Shown: positions 49,020 to 49,160 of the stretch, one piece after another
Numbering within the stretch: position 1 is the stretch's first letter
Layout: the number at the start of each line of letters is the position of its first letter
Source of the DNA: Nocardia wallacei
GTDB lineage: Bacteria > Actinomycetota > Actinomycetes > Mycobacteriales > Mycobacteriaceae
Assembly (NCBI RefSeq): GCF_029869545.1
Contig: NZ_JARWQD010000311.1
Location: 1 to 49,160, forward strand
Direction of reading: 5' to 3'
DNA: 49,160 bases
The notes under the pieces: generated by a model
Told to the model about the DNA's origin: nothing
The model's database searches: none
The model's input: the letters and a program-made list of their open reading frames with translations, nothing else
Made by a program: the position numbers and the translations under genes

Positions 49020-49160
49020 CGCTCGGCGCTGAGCGTGGCCCCGGGGGGGAGGACACCCGGGGCCGGGGGGGAGGAGAGGGCGGAAAAACGTTGGGGGGGG
49101 TGCCGGTGGAGCGACGGGGGGGGGGGGGGGGCGCGGAACAAGGGGGGCCGCGGGGGGGGG
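49020..49160. other. Low-complexity G-rich contig end
   Basis: Runs of G (up to about 14 in a row) dominate the last 140 bases. No gene can be supported; a short minus-strand frame here is not believable. As at the left end, this looks like assembly noise. Confidence 0.7.

Noticed and set aside
48944..49141. 65-residue minus-strand frame at the right end
   Set aside because: Read from low-complexity G runs and Pro-rich; no credible protein.

Overview
This window looks like one complete contig from a very GC-rich actinobacterium, most probably a Nocardia or a close relative in the Mycobacteriales. That assignment is an inference from strong G/C third-position bias, GTG/TTG starts, many start codons directly behind -10-like boxes (leaderless style), the narGHJI layout, and the density of TetR, XRE/MmyB, GlxA-type and WYL regulators. 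No rRNA, tRNA, CRISPR array or insertion sequence was recognised. Both ends (about 1-132 and 49020-49160) are runs of G or C that look like low-quality assembly rather than biology, and a similar G/C-rich patch lies inside a broken gene near 41255-41320.

Layout. 0.1-8.3 kb: a thiolase-like/crotonase fusion, a membrane protein, an M23 peptidase, an ArsR regulator, a GT9 glycosyltransferase, a small membrane protein, a TetR regulator and an unknown protein. 8.4-11.4 kb: a DUF1348 protein divergent from a GlxA-type regulator, a 5-formyl-THF cyclo-ligase-like protein, and a toxin-antitoxin-like pair with a palindromic operator. 11.5-14.2 kb: an extracytoplasmic copper/haem group (Tat-exported DyP peroxidase, PCu(A)C lipoprotein and, after a 424-bp gap, a His/Met-rich membrane protein). 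14.3-16.9 kb: an envelope-looking cluster of two different SGNH hydrolases, a 64-aa protein and a GtrA-family membrane protein. 16.9-25.3 kb: small-molecule metabolism and its regulators (three Rossmann-fold dehydrogenase-like proteins, two VOC proteins, two XRE/MmyB-type regulators, a fructosamine-kinase-like protein, a methyltransferase, a cyclophilin and a phosphoribosyltransferase).

25.2-33.6 kb: a YdjM/DUF457 membrane protein behind a large membrane Ser/Thr kinase with a DFN instead of a DFG motif, a SCO6745-like protein, a P1/DmpA-type peptidase, a cytochrome P450, a beta-lactamase-family lipoprotein and an HdeD-like protein. 33.7-40.4 kb: a complete, translationally coupled narGHJI operon for respiratory nitrate reductase, the clearest functional unit in the window. 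40.5-49 kb: a Tat-exported berberine-bridge-type flavoenzyme broken by a frameshift, a Pro/Gln-rich membrane protein, an archaeal/eukaryal-type prolyl-tRNA synthetase, a TetR-alpha/beta hydrolase operon with a well-defined promoter/operator, a WYL regulator divergent from an epoxide hydrolase that carries a one-base frameshift, and an unassigned protein at the contig end.

No single clearly new multi-gene system stands out. The best leads are the DFN kinase with a degenerate tandem N-terminal region, the TetR operator with a related element in the neighbouring epoxide-hydrolase/WYL promoter, the PCu(A)C-DyP-His/Met membrane protein group, the toxin-antitoxin-like pair with its operator, and the archaeal-type ProRS. 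All functional calls come from reading motifs; no database search was run.
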